Notes: generated by a model from the sequence alone, not told the origin. Shown: positions 1-9,296, numbered from the stretch's first letter. The stretch is 64,000 nt of DNA from Sphingomonas naphthae (GCF_028607085.1 NZ_CP117411.1:2170001-2234000); one strand, 5' to 3'. Program-made: numbers and translations.

Positions 1-452
1 CCAAATGCGGGCTGACGCCGCAATATGAGGGGCTGGAGGCGCTCTATGCGAAATATCGCGATCAGGGCTTCGCCGTGCTGGGCTTCCCGGCCAACAATTT
101 CGGCGGGCAGGAGCCGGGCAGCGACGCCGAGATCGCCGATTTCTGCACGCTGAACTTCGCGGTCGATTTCCCGATGTTCTCGAAGATCTCGGTCGCGGGC
201 GAGGATCGCCACCCGCTCTACGCCGCCCTCACCGCCGCCGAGCCGACCGCGCAGGGCGGGGGCGAAGACTTTCGCGAGAAACTGCGCGGCCACGGCCTGA
301 CCCCGACCGAGGCCCCGGACGTGCTGTGGAATTTCGAGAAGTTCCTGATCGGCCGAGACGGCGAGGTCGCCGCCCGCTTCGCCCCGACGACCGCGCCGAA
401 CGACGATGCCCTGATCTCCGCGATCGAACGGGAATTGCATCCGGGCGAGTGA
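1..452 (+). CDS. Glutathione peroxidase, N-terminus cut by window edge
   Basis: Thiol peroxidase that reduces hydrogen peroxide and organic hydroperoxides. The open frame enters from the window edge (codons in phase with base 3). The visible part starts at the catalytic site KCGLTPQY, with Cys rather than selenocysteine. It continues with GFPANNFGGQEPGS, which holds the conserved Gln, and LWNFEKFLI, which holds the Trp and Asn of the catalytic tetrad. About 30 N-terminal residues are missing. The terminators downstream at 503-530 and 875-903 point the other way, so they do not belong to this gene. The family assignment is secure; the natural reductant (glutathione or thioredoxin) cannot be told from sequence. 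Confidence 0.93.
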   Translation, partial: KCGLTPQYEGLEALYAKYRDQGFAVLGFPANNFGGQEPGSDAEIADFCTLNFAVDFPMFSKISVAGEDRHPLYAALTAAEPTAQGGGEDFREKLRGHGLTPTEAPDVLWNFEKFLIGRDGEVAARFAPTTAPNDDALISAIERELHPGE

Positions 453-489
453 GGATCGCGGAGGGGGCGCCCTGCCTCCGCCCCCTCGA

Positions 490-581
490 GGATCGCCCGG
501 ACAAAAAAAGGCCGCCCCGAAGGACGGCCTGAAGTTTTAGGAGAGGATGCCTGAAAGGCCTGATCCTTGTGCATCGCAGCA
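490..581 (-). repeat. Copy A of a ~90-bp duplicated small-transcript 3' unit
   Basis: This block matches 863-953 almost base for base. Read on the minus strand it has a short GCCT-TTC-AGGC hairpin, a pyrimidine-rich stretch CATCCTCTCCT, and then an intrinsic terminator. Sequence upstream on the minus strand is unrelated between the copies. Two readings fit: the 3' half of a small RNA with an anti-Shine-Dalgarno loop, or the end of a small Cys-rich peptide gene (shared tail AQGSGLSGILS and stop at 537). I cannot decide between them by eye. Confidence 0.75.
503..530 (-). terminator. Rho-independent terminator, copy A
   Basis: The minus strand reads AGGCCGTCC, a TTCG tetraloop, GGGCGGCCT, then seven T residues. 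The stem has nine pairs including one T-G. It would end the leftward small transcript of the repeat unit. Confidence 0.85.
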
Positions 582-644
582 CCCGATTCTGCAAGCCCCC
601 ATGTACCAAATAGTTACCGAACATGTCTGGCAGGGAAAAGCCAT
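537..644 (-). CDS. Possible Cys-rich 35-residue peptide (copy A)
   Basis: A small open frame begins MAFPCQTCSV, has five Cys in 35 residues, and ends CCDAQGSGLSGILS. An AGGA lies about ten bases before the ATG. The other copy ends CCAAQGSGLSGILS; one of the differences between them is synonymous (TCA/TCG). The N-terminal part is not conserved between copies and a terminator stem starts within ten bases of the stop, so this may instead be part of a small RNA. No known family recognised. Confidence 0.3.
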   Translation of the reverse strand: MAFPCQTCSVTIWYMGACRIGCCDAQGSGLSGILS

Positions 645-862
645 GATAATCCATTCCTGCCAATGGCTTATCGTGGAAGGGCGTCGGGATGCCGATCCGC
701 TGTTGGACCAAAGTAGCACATCGCGGGGGCGATGAGCGGGTAGCCGCGACACCGCCGATCCCGCATCGTGGAAGTCGATGCGGTTGCGATTGGCAACGAA
801 TCCAAAATGTCGGGAATCAGCCGGGGTAACCGGTATCAGTCGCCGGCGCGGATCCCGCCGCC

Positions 863-953
863 GGATCGCCGGCCAAAAAAAAGGCCGCCCCGAAGGACGG
901 CCTGAAGTTTTAGGAGAGGATGCCTGAAAGGCCCGATCCTTGTGCGGCGCAGC
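863..953 (-). repeat. Copy B of the duplicated small-transcript unit
   Basis: Second copy of the block at 490-581, differing at only a few positions. In the minus-strand reading a frame passing through it has a Cys-rich run (C in the pattern ACNLCNH, YYCNCETRCC) and ends AQGSGLSGILS with a stop at 910, but no convincing start codon with a ribosome site is visible close by. The rest of 453-1138 holds no other gene that I can support. Confidence 0.72.
875..903 (-). terminator. Rho-independent terminator, copy B
   Basis: Same stem and TTCG loop as at 503-530, followed on the minus strand by eight T residues. Confidence 0.85.
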
Positions 954-1054
954 AGCGAGTCTCGCAATTGCAATAGTAGGAAATGTGGTTGCAAAGATTG
1001 CAAGCTGCAACCGGACGGGAACTTTCCTGTTTTTGAAGCGTGCGTGAAATGAGT

Positions 1055-1080
1055 CGCGCGGGGAACTTGAACCCCGCGCG
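1055..1080. repeat. 9-bp perfect inverted repeat upstream of telA
   Basis: CGCGCGGGG, an 8-base loop, and CCCCGCGCG, about 60 bases before the telA start. No T-run follows on either strand, so it is probably a leader hairpin or protein site rather than a classic terminator. Confidence 0.6.
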
Positions 1081-1138
1081 GGGAACGGCCATCTTGGGCG
1101 TGACACACGACTAATACACCGGGCAAAGGGCATCTCCC

Positions 1139-2350
1139 ATGGCGACGCAGACGGCCGAGACGACGACCGAACTCAAGCTGACCCCGCCCGCGCCCGTCGC
1201 GGTGATCGCGCCCGAAAAGGCCGCCGGGCTGGTGCCGCTGGGCGACGAGCAGAAAACCAAATTGCAGGAGCGGATCGACGGCTTCGTCAGCGAACTGGTC
1301 GCGTTCGATGCCAACAGCCCGGAATTCGGCAAGAAGGTCGATCAGATCACCAACATGGGCCGGCGCGAGATCGCCGAGGCCGCGGGCTTCTCCAACCGCT
1401 TCCTCGACAAGCCGGTCAAGGCGATGGACGCCGACACCGGCGTCGGCACCGATCTGGCCGAACTGCGCCGCACGATCGAGGATCTCGATCCGGGCAAGCG
1501 CGGCAATCTGCTCGCGCCCAAGAAACTGTTCGGCATCCTGCCCTTCGGCAACAAGCTGCGCGACTATTTCGACGGCTACAAATCGGCGCAGACCCACATC
1601 TCGTCGATCCTGGCGCGGCTGGCGGGCGGCAAGGACGAATTGCTGAAGGACAATGCCGCGATCGACGTCGAGCGGCAGAATTTGTGGGCGGCGATGGGCC
1701 GGCTGGAGCAGATGATCCACGTCTCCAAGGCGCTCGACCAGAAACTGGAGGATACCGCCGCCGATCTGGAATCGACCGATCCGGCCAAGGCCAAGGCGAT
1801 CCGCGAGACCGCGCTCTTCTACGTCCGCCAGCGATCGACCGACCTGCTGACGCAGATGGCGGTCACCGTGCAGGGCTATCTGGCGCTCGATCTGGTCAAG
1901 AAGAACAATGTCGAGCTGGTGAAGGGCGTCGATCGCGCGTCCACCACCACCGTCTCGGCCCTGCGCACCGCCGTCACCGTGGCGCAGGCGCTGACCAACC
2001 AGAAACTGGTGCTGCAACAGATCACCGCGCTCAACACGACGACCGCGAACATGATCGAATCGACCGGCACCATGCTGAAGGAGCAGACCGGTCAGATCCA
2101 CCAGCAGGCGGCCTCGTCGACGATCCCGCTGGAGACGCTGCGCCGCGCCTTTCAGAACATCTACGACACGATGGATTCGATCGACAAGTTCAAGCTGGAG
2201 GCGCTCAGCTCGATGAAGCAGACCGTCAACACGCTGACCGACGAGGTCGAGAAATCGCGCGGCTATATCGCGCGGGCCGAGGGCCAGGCGCAGGCGCAGC
2301 TCACCGGCGGTAGCGGCGGCAACGATCCGTTCAAGGCGATCGAGGGATGA
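1139..2350 (+). CDS. telA: TelA-family toxic anion resistance protein
   Basis: A 403-residue soluble, largely helical protein of the TelA/KlaA family. Members are linked to tellurite and other envelope stresses; the molecular function is unknown. Family landmarks include the motif around FGILPFGNKLRDYFDGYKS (near residue 135) and the long helical C-terminal half with repeated LTNQKLVLQQ/TLTDEVEKSRGY segments. The ATG overlaps the next gene at its far end by four bases (GGATGAGC), so the two are translationally coupled. The family assignment is firm; the role in resistance is by name only. Confidence 0.92.
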   Translation: MATQTAETTTELKLTPPAPVAVIAPEKAAGLVPLGDEQKTKLQERIDGFVSELVAFDANSPEFGKKVDQITNMGRREIAEAAGFSNRFLDKPVKAMDADTGVGTDLAELRRTIEDLDPGKRGNLLAPKKLFGILPFGNKLRDYFDGYKSAQTHISSILARLAGGKDELLKDNAAIDVERQNLWAAMGRLEQMIHVSKALDQKLEDTAADLESTDPAKAKAIRETALFYVRQRSTDLLTQMAVTVQGYLALDLVKKNNVELVKGVDRASTTTVSALRTAVTVAQALTNQKLVLQQITALNTTTANMIESTGTMLKEQTGQIHQQAASSTIPLETLRRAFQNIYDTMDSIDKFKLEALSSMKQTVNTLTDEVEKSRGYIARAEGQAQAQLTGGSGGNDPFKAIEG

Positions 2351-3090
2351 GCAACGATCTGGCGCGGATCACCGAGGAGATAAAGCTCGCGGTGGCCGCC
2401 CGCGCCGGAGAGGCGCTGCACCATATCTCGCCCGAAGGCCGCCGCCAGCGCCAGCGCCAGCGCGAACGCCGCCGCAAGGCGATGCTGCGCACCCTTTCGC
2501 GCATGATGTGGGCGGCGCTCGCCATCGCCATCGCCGCGATCGGCTGGGGCATATTGATCGCGCCGCTGGGCATCATGGGCGTGGTGGCGGCGGCGGCCAC
2601 GATCATGCTGGCGTGGATCGCGATCATCAGCCTCGCCACCGTCGAGCCCGCCGCGACGCCGCAGGCGCTGGCCACCAGCGACCTGCCCCTCCTGCCCCAG
2701 CGCACCGAGGAATGGCTGGTGCGCCAGCGCCCGGCCCTGCCCGCGCCCGCCGTGCGGATGGTGGATTCGATCAACCTGCAACTGGAGGCGCTGTCGCCCC
2801 AGCTCCAGGGCATCGACCCGACCACACCGGTCGCCGGCGAATTCCGCAAACTGGTGTCGGAGGAGCTACCCGAACTGATCCAGGGCTATCAGAAGGTCCC
2901 CGCCGCGATGCGCGGCCAGGCGCGCGGCGGCGAGGCGCCCGACAAGCACCTGGTGGAGGGCCTCTCGATCGTGAAGAGCGAGCTGGAGCGGATGACGAGC
3001 CAGCTCGCCAGCGGCGATCTCGACCGGCTGGCGACCCAGAACCGCTATCTGGAACTGAAATATCGCGGCGCGGGCGACGAACCGGCCTGA
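2347..3090 (+). CDS. Membrane protein partner of TelA
   Basis: A 247-residue protein. It has a highly basic segment (RRQRQRQRERRRKA, residues 35-46), two closely spaced hydrophobic helices at roughly 50-72 and 75-95, and a helical cytoplasmic C-terminal part. Overlapping the telA stop by four bases, it is almost certainly co-translated. In other bacteria TelA is often paired with a small membrane protein such as XpaC, and the topology here is similar, but I see no decisive motif. The 205 bases that follow, before dcd, hold no gene. Confidence 0.8.
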   Translation: MSNDLARITEEIKLAVAARAGEALHHISPEGRRQRQRQRERRRKAMLRTLSRMMWAALAIAIAAIGWGILIAPLGIMGVVAAAATIMLAWIAIISLATVEPAATPQALATSDLPLLPQRTEEWLVRQRPALPAPAVRMVDSINLQLEALSPQLQGIDPTTPVAGEFRKLVSEELPELIQGYQKVPAAMRGQARGGEAPDKHLVEGLSIVKSELERMTSQLASGDLDRLATQNRYLELKYRGAGDEPA

Positions 3091-3295
3091 GCAGCGCTCT
3101 CCCGCCGAAGACTTTCAGCCATTTCCCGATCAGGCTATGGGCAGCCGTCGGGCTCGTCGAAGCGGGGCCTTCGGCTGCGCCCAGAGCGAACCGCACGTCG
3201 GCAATACAACGCACCGCACCCCTTGAACCCCGCCGCCCAAACATCGTAGCGCGACATCATCCCGGCCACCGCCGGACGCGAGGGGGAAGTCGACC

Positions 3296-3850
3296 ATGTC
3301 CGTGATGTCCGATCGCTGGATCCGCGAGCAGGCGACGCAACACGCCATGATCGAGCCCTTCGTCGAGGCGCAGCGGCGCGACGGCTGCATCTCCTACGGT
3401 CTCTCCTCCTACGGCTATGACGCGCGCGTGTCGGACGAGTTCAAGATCTTCACCAACATCGACAGCGCCATCGTCGATCCCAAGGATTTCGCCGCCAACA
3501 GCTTCGTCGATCGCAAGACCGACGTGTGCATCATCCCGCCCAACAGCTTCGCCCTGGCCCGCACGGTCGAATATTTCCGCGTCCCGCGCGACGTGCTGGT
3601 GATCTGCCTCGGCAAATCCACCTATGCCCGCTGCGGCATCATCGTGAACGTCACGCCGCTGGAACCCGGCTGGGAGGGGCATGTGACGCTCGAATTCTCC
3701 AACACCACGCCGCTGCCCGCCCGCATCTACGCCAACGAGGGCGCCTGCCAGTTTCTCTTCCTCCAGGGCAACGAGCCCTGCGAGGTGAGTTACGCAGACC
3801 GCTCCGGCAAATATATGGGCCAGCGCGGCGTGACGCTCCCCCGGCTGTGA
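3296..3850 (+). CDS. dcd: dCTP deaminase
   Basis: Deaminates dCTP to dUTP in pyrimidine nucleotide synthesis; works as a homotrimer in the cytoplasm. The 184-residue length is typical. The active-site block [24 protein letters not shown] contains the conserved Ser, Arg and catalytic Glu, and the N-terminal substrate-binding segment [17 protein letters not shown] is intact. The C-terminus [15 protein letters not shown] is the family's closing motif. ATG 3296 was chosen; ATG 3305 is in frame just downstream. Confidence 0.97.
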   Translation: MSVMSDRWIREQATQHAMIEPFVEAQRRDGCISYGLSSYGYDARVSDEFKIFTNIDSAIVDPKDFAANSFVDRKTDVCIIPPNSFALARTVEYFRVPRDVLVICLGKSTYARCGIIVNVTPLEPGWEGHVTLEFSNTTPLPARIYANEGACQFLFLQGNEPCEVSYADRSGKYMGQRGVTLPRL

Positions 3851-3864
3851 GCGGGCGTCGTCCG

Positions 3865-4533
3865 ATGAAGCGCATCGGCATCGTCACGGGGATGCAGGCC
3901 GAACTGGACGCCTTTCGTCCCGATCTGTCCGGCGACATCCTCCCCGGCCCGATCGCGGTGCGGGCACTGGCGCATGGTGGCAAGGCCTGCTTCCTCGCCT
4001 GCACCGGCATCGGCAAGGTCGCGAGCGCCAGCGCGGCGGCGCTGCTCATCCATGTCCACCGGGTCGAGCTGCTGCTGGTGATCGGCACGGCGGCGCGGAT
4101 CGGGCTGGGGCCGGGCGGAGCGCATCGGATCGTCGATGCGCTCCAGGTGGATTACGGCGCCCGTAGCGAGAGCCGCTTCGCCCGCTACGATCCCGGCACG
4201 GTCCCCTTCGGCCCCGAGCCGGTGCTGACGCCCTATCGCGCTTTCGACCTGCCCGGCATCGCCTTGCCCGGCGCGCGCATCGCCAGCAGCGACATGTTCG
4301 TCGAAAGCGCGCTCCATGCGGAAGAACTCGGCACCGCTCTCGGCGCGACCCTTATCGACATGGAGACGGCGGCAGTAGCGCAGGCGGCGGCACTGGCCGG
4401 CGTGCCATGGGCGGCGATCAAGGCCGCCACCGACGCGGCCGACGAGGACAGCGCCTCCAGCTTCCTCGAACACCTCGCCCGCGCCGCCCGCGCGGCGGCC
4501 GAGGAAGCGGAGAGGGCGATCGCGGCGCTATAG
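3865..4533 (+). CDS. Phosphorylase/nucleosidase superfamily (MTA/SAH nucleosidase-like)
   Basis: A 222-residue PNP_UDP-type protein likely to cleave the glycosidic bond of a purine nucleoside or to act on a related hopanoid-pathway substrate. Seen: the start GIVTGMQAELDAF, GIGKVASASAAALLI, GTAARIG, SSDMFVES, IDMETAAVAQ (ribose-binding Met-Glu) and the terminal catalytic-type Asp in KAATDAAD. It starts 14 bases after dcd and probably shares its transcript. Substrate is not determinable from sequence. Confidence 0.85.
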   Translation: MKRIGIVTGMQAELDAFRPDLSGDILPGPIAVRALAHGGKACFLACTGIGKVASASAAALLIHVHRVELLLVIGTAARIGLGPGGAHRIVDALQVDYGARSESRFARYDPGTVPFGPEPVLTPYRAFDLPGIALPGARIASSDMFVESALHAEELGTALGATLIDMETAAVAQAAALAGVPWAAIKAATDAADEDSASSFLEHLARAARAAAEEAERAIAAL

Positions 4534-4612
4534 CCCGCCCCGTGCTCCTGCGCAGGCAGGAGCACATGGGTTGGGATGGTGGTAGATGGAGGGGCTCACC
4601 GCCCCCCTTTGC

Positions 4613-4948
4613 TCAGCGCGAGGCGAGCGTCATGCCGCGCGTGGCGACATCGTGCGACCAGATCGGCGCACCGCTGGCGGTTTCCATCAGCACGTTCTGT
4701 TCGGACTGAACCATCCGATAGAGCGCGACGGCTTCGGCGGCGCGGCCGGTCTTGTTGTAGACGGCGGCGAGATTGAGCAGCACGCCCGGCTCGCGCTGGC
4801 CGGCGGCGACCTGTGCGGCCAACTGGGTTTCGGCGGCGGTATAATCGGCTTTGGTGATCGCCCTGAAGGCGACCTGGTCCTGCGCGGCGGCGGCCGTGAG
4901 AGGGGCAGCCACGAGCGCAGCAAAGGCAAGGATCGAGCGCATAGTCAT
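4613..4948 (-). CDS. Small exported TPR-like protein
   Basis: Begins MTMRSILAFAALVAAPLTAAAA, a clear Sec signal peptide with cleavage likely after AAAA. The mature part has a TPR-like pair of helices (AAETQLAAQVAAG..LNLAAVYNKTGRAAEAVALYRMV). The ATG at 4948 follows an AAGGAGAAT ribosome site. The length is 111 residues. Function unknown, probably periplasmic. Confidence 0.82.
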   Translation of the reverse strand: MTMRSILAFAALVAAPLTAAAAQDQVAFRAITKADYTAAETQLAAQVAAGQREPGVLLNLAAVYNKTGRAAEAVALYRMVQSEQNVLMETASGAPIWSHDVATRGMTLASR

Positions 4949-5136
4949 TCTCCTTCGTTCGAGTCGGGAGGTGAATGTTACGCTTTTAAGACTCTTCGGC
5001 AATTTATTTGCGTGCTGCGCTGCGGTGGGGATCGGGATCGGATGTGATCGGGATTTCAGGAGGTTGGATGGCGGGCGGTGTATGGCTGTCGGGCCGAACC
5101 ACGAAGGCGGACGCCTGACGGATAGGCTGGAAGGAT

Positions 5137-5630
5137 GTTCGCGCGGAGACGCGGAGGCGCGGAGAGAAGAAAGGAGCTTGATGGGGCGTGGCTCTCCCGG
5201 CCTTGGCCAAGGCCGCCACGTCGCCCCGGCGGAGGCCGGGGCCGCAGGGGGCTAGGGGTGTGGCCGCAGAAACGCGTGGCTCTCCCACCGGCTGCCACAC
5301 CGCCCGAGACCCCGGCCTTCGCCGGGGTGACGGCTTGGGGATGGCTTAATCCGCACCCCAGGGACGAGACACAACTGCGGATTGGTGAAGGTGTCTGGGG
5401 CTGCCCAGGCGGCGCGTATCGCTTCCGGCGGCCCCGGCCTTCGCCGGGGCGACGAGATGGGCTTGGCGTAATCGCCAGAGCCAGCCATTCAACGCCTCAT
5501 CCGCGCCTTAACGCTTGTAAGCCGCTCCGCCGAACCGTTCGCCCCACCCGAAACTCCGCCCCGCCCCCCGGAGAGCCACGTCCCACCAAACCCCTTCTTC
5601 TCTCCGCGTCTCCGCGTCTCCGCGCGAACA
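5137..5630. repeat. Composite intergenic repeat element (copy 1)
   Basis: About 500 bases without a gene. The ends are inverted copies of GTTCGCGCGGAGACGCGGAG... (5137-5174) and its complement (5593-5630). Between them lie several hairpin units of the form GCCCCGGC-(C/G)TTCGCC-GGGGCGAC, near 5220, 5310 and 5435. The same architecture recurs at 56,771-57,221. Sequence on either side (4949-5136) shows nothing. Confidence 0.75.
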
Positions 5631-5650
5631 AACCTCCACCCTATGCCCGA

Positions 5651-7021
5651 TCACCCCCGCCCCAGCAGATGATCCACCATCGCCCCCAGGGTCGAAAAAC
5701 TCGCCACCGTCATCGGCGCCTCCTTCACCGACGCCGGCGCCAGCGCCCGCGTGAAGCCCAGTTTCGCCGCCTCGCGCAGCCGCAGCGCGCCGTGCGCCAC
5801 CGGGCGGATTTCGCCCGACAAAGCCACTTCGCCGAAGATCACCGCTTCGGCCGGCACGGGCCGCTCCGCCAGCGCCGACACCAGCGCCGCCGCCACCGCC
5901 AGATCCGCCGCCGGATCGGACACGCGATAGCCGCCGGCGATGTTGAGATAGACTTCGCAGGCCGAGAAGCTCAGCCCGCAGCGCGCTTCCAGCACCGCCA
6001 GGATCATCGCCAGCCGCCCGCTGTCCCACCCCACCACCGCCCGCCGGGGCGTGGCGCCGCTCGCCAGCCGCACCACCAGCGCCTGGATCTCCACCAGCAC
6101 CGGCCGGGTGCCCTCCATCGCCGGAAACACCGTCGCCCCGGCGATCGTCTCGCCGCGATGGGTGAGGAACAGGGCCGAGGGATTGGCCACTTCGTCCAGC
6201 CCGCCCTCGCCCATCGCGAAAACGCCGATCTCGTCGGTGCCGCCGAAGCGGTTCTTGGTGGCGCGCAGCAGCCGATATTGGTGGCTGCGCTCACCCTCGA
6301 ACGCCAGCACCGTATCGACCATATGCTCCAGCACGCGCGGCCCCGCGATCGACCCGTCCTTGGTGACATGGCCCACCAGGATCAGCGCCGTCCCCCGCTC
6401 CTTGGCGAAGCGGATCAGTTCCTGCGCCGAGGCGCGCACCTGGCTGACCGTGCCCGGCGCGCCCTCGATCAGATCGGAGTGCATCGTCTGGATCGAATCG
6501 ATGATGAGCAGCGCGGGCGGCACCCCCGCCTCCATCGTCGTCAAAATGTCGCGCACCGATGTCGCCGTCGCCAATTGCACCGGCGCCTTGTCCAACCCCA
6601 GCCGCCGCGCGCGCAGCCGCACCTGATCGGCCGCCTCCTCGCCGGAGATATAGGCCACCGACAGCCCGGCCAGCGCCAGCCGCGCCGCCGCCTGCAACAG
6701 AAGCGTCGACTTGCCGATCCCCGGATCGCCGCCGATCAGCGTGGCGGACCCCGCCACCAGACCCCCGCCCAGCGCCCGATCGAATTCCGCGATCCCGGTC
6801 GACAGGCGCGGCGGCAACGGCGTTTCGGCATCGAGCGGCGACAGCACCACCGCGCGGCCCCCGGTCCTCAGATGGTGCTTCGCCGCGAACGGCGTCACCA
6901 CGCCGCCGCCGGCCTCCTCGACCAATGTGTTCCACTCGCCGCAATCGGTGCATTGCCCCTGCCAGCGCGGGCTGGTGGTGCCGCAGGCCTGACATGCGTA
7001 GCGTTTCTGCGGCCGTGCCAT
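5651..7021 (-). CDS. radA: DNA repair protein RadA
   Basis: Hexameric RecA-like helicase that processes recombination intermediates. 456 residues from ATG 7021. In order: a four-Cys zinc finger (YACQACG..GQCTDCGEW, residues 8-30), Walker A GGDPGIGKST (near 95), the RadA signature TKNRFGGTDEIG (near 255), and a C-terminal Lon-protease-like domain (GGYRVSDPAADLAVAAALVSAL, ALSGEIRPV). An in-frame ATG at 7039 is less likely because family members begin near the zinc finger. Confidence 0.97.
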   Translation of the reverse strand: MARPQKRYACQACGTTSPRWQGQCTDCGEWNTLVEEAGGGVVTPFAAKHHLRTGGRAVVLSPLDAETPLPPRLSTGIAEFDRALGGGLVAGSATLIGGDPGIGKSTLLLQAAARLALAGLSVAYISGEEAADQVRLRARRLGLDKAPVQLATATSVRDILTTMEAGVPPALLIIDSIQTMHSDLIEGAPGTVSQVRASAQELIRFAKERGTALILVGHVTKDGSIAGPRVLEHMVDTVLAFEGERSHQYRLLRATKNRFGGTDEIGVFAMGEGGLDEVANPSALFLTHRGETIAGATVFPAMEGTRPVLVEIQALVVRLASGATPRRAVVGWDSGRLAMILAVLEARCGLSFSACEVYLNIAGGYRVSDPAADLAVAAALVSALAERPVPAEAVIFGEVALSGEIRPVAHGALRLREAAKLGFTRALAPASVKEAPMTVASFSTLGAMVDHLLGRG

Positions 7022-7138
7022 CCTGCCCCCCGATGCCATGAACGAAAAGGGAACATAGGCATTCGTTTCGGCGATGGCAAGCCCGCGCTGGCCAATCCCC
7101 TCGCAACGCTCTAAGCCGTCCCCAGCAGGAGAGGTGCG

Positions 7139-7450
7139 ATGAATTTCCTGAAAACCCTGTTCTGGATCGCGATCACGGTGATCGCCGTCGTCTTCGCCAC
7201 CAACAATTGGCGGCCTGTGTCGATCAACCTGTGGGCGGGTCAGGTCGCGGACGCGAACCTGCCGGTCGCCTTGTTCATCGCCTTCCTCATCGGTTTCCTG
7301 CCCACCTGGGCGTGGCATCGCGCCAAGCTGTGGCACCTGCGCCGCCAGCTGCCCGCACCCATCCCGTCCGTCCCTTCCGTGCCGCCCACACCCGTCATCG
7401 ATGCCGTCCCGGCCCGCCCGATCGCGGGGAGCGCCGACGCGGTCATCTGA
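7139..7450 (+). CDS. LapA-domain inner-membrane protein (DUF1049)
   Basis: A 103-residue protein with two hydrophobic helices (residues 4-22 and 43-62) separated by the DUF1049-type segment NNWRPVSINLWAG. A short basic and proline-rich tail follows. AGGAG lies six bases before the ATG. Homologues (LapA/YciS) assist lipopolysaccharide assembly or transport regulation. It is followed after eight bases by pyrF, a common alphaproteobacterial pairing. Confidence 0.85.
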   Translation: MNFLKTLFWIAITVIAVVFATNNWRPVSINLWAGQVADANLPVALFIAFLIGFLPTWAWHRAKLWHLRRQLPAPIPSVPSVPPTPVIDAVPARPIAGSADAVI

Positions 7451-7458
7451 GTAAAATC

Positions 7459-8136
7459 ATGTCCAGCCGTATCTTCGTCGCCATCGACACGCCCGATCTC
7501 GCCCGCGCCAAGGCGCTCGCCGAACGGGTCCACACCCATGTCGGCGGGCTGAAGCTGGGACTGGAATTCTTCGCGGCCCACGGCCAGGCCGGCGTGCGCG
7601 AGATCGCCGCGATCGGCCTGCCGATCTTCCTCGACCTGAAGCTCCACGACATCCCCAATACGGTGGCGAGCGCGGTGCAGGCGCTGTCGAGTCTGAAGCC
7701 CGCGATCCTGACGGTCCATGCCGCCGGGGGCCGGGCGATGATGGAGGACGCCAAGGCCGCCGCCCCGCCCGGCACCAAGGTGGTCGCGGTCACGGTGCTG
7801 ACTAGCCTCGACGGCGGCGATCTGGCCGATATCGGCGTCGGCCAGCCCGATCCCCATGCCCAGGTCGAGCGGCTGACGGCGCTGGCCCGCGACGCCGGGC
7901 TCGACGGCGTGGTCTGCTCCGGCAACGAGGTCGCCGCCGCGCGCAAGCTGTGGCCCAAGGGTTATTTCGTCGTCCCCGGCGTCCGCCCCGAAGGCGGCGC
8001 GGTCGGCGACCAGAAACGCACCATCACCCCCCGCCAGGCACTCGACAATGGCGCGAGCGTGCTGGTGATCGGCCGCCCCATCACCAAGGCGGAAGACCCG
8101 GACGCGGCGGCACGGGCGATCGCGGCGACGTTGTAA
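7459..8136 (+). CDS. pyrF: Orotidine 5'-phosphate decarboxylase
   Basis: Last step of de novo UMP synthesis: OMP to UMP plus CO2. The 225-residue TIM-barrel protein carries the catalytic tetrad motif FLDLKLHDIPNT (near residue 55), TVHAAGG, the phosphate-binding VVPGVRPEGG and the terminal VIGRPIT. ATG 7459 starts the typical N-terminus IFVAIDTPD. The short gap to the next gene (8137-8228) contains a GC-rich inverted repeat (AGCTGGGGC, CAGCCTGCGCTGG). Confidence 0.97.
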   Translation: MSSRIFVAIDTPDLARAKALAERVHTHVGGLKLGLEFFAAHGQAGVREIAAIGLPIFLDLKLHDIPNTVASAVQALSSLKPAILTVHAAGGRAMMEDAKAAAPPGTKVVAVTVLTSLDGGDLADIGVGQPDPHAQVERLTALARDAGLDGVVCSGNEVAAARKLWPKGYFVVPGVRPEGGAVGDQKRTITPRQALDNGASVLVIGRPITKAEDPDAAARAIAATL

Positions 8137-8228
8137 CAACATACAGGTCGCCCCAGCGAAAGCTGGGGCCTCCCACCGCCGGGCAAAACCTCACGAGATG
8201 CCAGCCTGCGCTGGCATGACGATCAGGG

Positions 8229-9296
8229 TCAGGCGCCCCGCACCGCCCGCAACTCCTTCCGCAGCGTCTCCACCAATTCCCCCGCCGGCATCGCCCGTGC
8301 CAGCGGCGCGCCCTGCCCGGCCCATTGCGCGCCGAAGCCATGCTCGCCCCGCGCCCTGGCGGCGGCGTGGAGGGCTTTGCCGGCGTCGTAGGCGATCGGA
8401 TAATCGGGTGGGGCGAGGCCCGCCAGCGCATCCGCCAGCGCGGTGAAGCGGTTGGCCAGCGCGCGGGCGGGGCGGCCGGAGATCAGCGCGGTGAGCGTCG
8501 TGTGGAAGGCGGCGGGGCCGGCGAGCGCGGCGCGATAGGCGGGGTCGGCGGCGGACTCGGGGCAGGCGATGAAGGCGGTGCCCATCTGCGCCGCGACCGC
8601 GCCGAGATCGAGCGCGGCGGCGATCCCCGCGCCGTCCATGATCCCGCCCGCCGCGATCACGGGCAAGCCGGTGTGGCGCATCAGCAGCCGGGTCAGCGCC
8701 ATCGTGCCGAGCGCGTCATCGGGCGCGGCGGGATCGAACATGCCGCGATGCCCGCCCGCCTCGATCCCCTGCGCCACGATCGCGTCGATCCCCGCCGCCT
8801 CGATCGCCCGCGCCTCGGCGAGGCTCGTCGCGGTCGCGAGCATCAGGATGCCGCGCGCCCGCAGCGCCGCCACCGCCCCGGCCGGGGGCAGGCCGAAGTG
8901 GAAGCTGACGACCGGCGGCGCGATCTCGACCAGCATCGCCAGCATCGCCGCATCCTCGGCTAAGCTGCGGTAGATGGTGCGCAGCGTGGCCGGCGGCGCG
9001 GCGCCATATTCGGCGAAGACCGGGCGCAGCGCCGCCAGCCACGCGGCCTCGCGCGCCGGATCGGGGGTCGCCGGGCCATGGACGAACAGATTGACGTTGA
9101 ACGGCCGATCGGTGCGCGCCCGCACCTCGCCGATCATCGCGCGGGCGCCGGCGGCATCGGTCGCCCCCACCCCGATCGATCCCAGCGCGCCGGCGTTGGA
9201 TACGGCGGCGGCCAGCGCGGGGGTGGAGACACCCGCCATCGGCGCCTGGATCAGCGGGAGGGTGAGGCCGAGCGGGTCTAGGAAGGGCATGGTCAT
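8229..9296 (-). CDS. Nitronate monooxygenase (2-nitropropane dioxygenase family)
   Basis: FMN-dependent TIM-barrel enzyme that oxidises alkyl nitronates such as propionate-3-nitronate. 355 residues. Seen: [29 protein letters not shown] at the N-terminus, the signature [11 protein letters not shown] with the catalytic His (near residue 180), and [36 protein letters not shown] for FMN phosphate binding. An alternative start two codons in (9290) is equally plausible. Stands alone between repeat-bearing spacers. Confidence 0.93.
   Translation of the reverse strand: MTMPFLDPLGLTLPLIQAPMAGVSTPALAAAVSNAGALGSIGVGATDAAGARAMIGEVRARTDRPFNVNLFVHGPATPDPAREAAWLAALRPVFAEYGAAPPATLRTIYRSLAEDAAMLAMLVEIAPPVVSFHFGLPPAGAVAALRARGILMLATATSLAEARAIEAAGIDAIVAQGIEAGGHRGMFDPAAPDDALGTMALTRLLMRHTGLPVIAAGGIMDGAGIAAALDLGAVAAQMGTAFIACPESAADPAYRAALAGPAAFHTTLTALISGRPARALANRFTALADALAGLAPPDYPIAYDAGKALHAAARARGEHGFGAQWAGQGAPLARAMPAGELVETLRKELRAVRGA

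Noticed and set aside
5135-7114. Very long plus-strand frame opposite radA
   Set aside because: High GC produces long antisense frames; the minus strand encodes RadA with all its motifs. The same applies to other long frames opposite telA, folP, murA, cstA, the portal and terminase genes.
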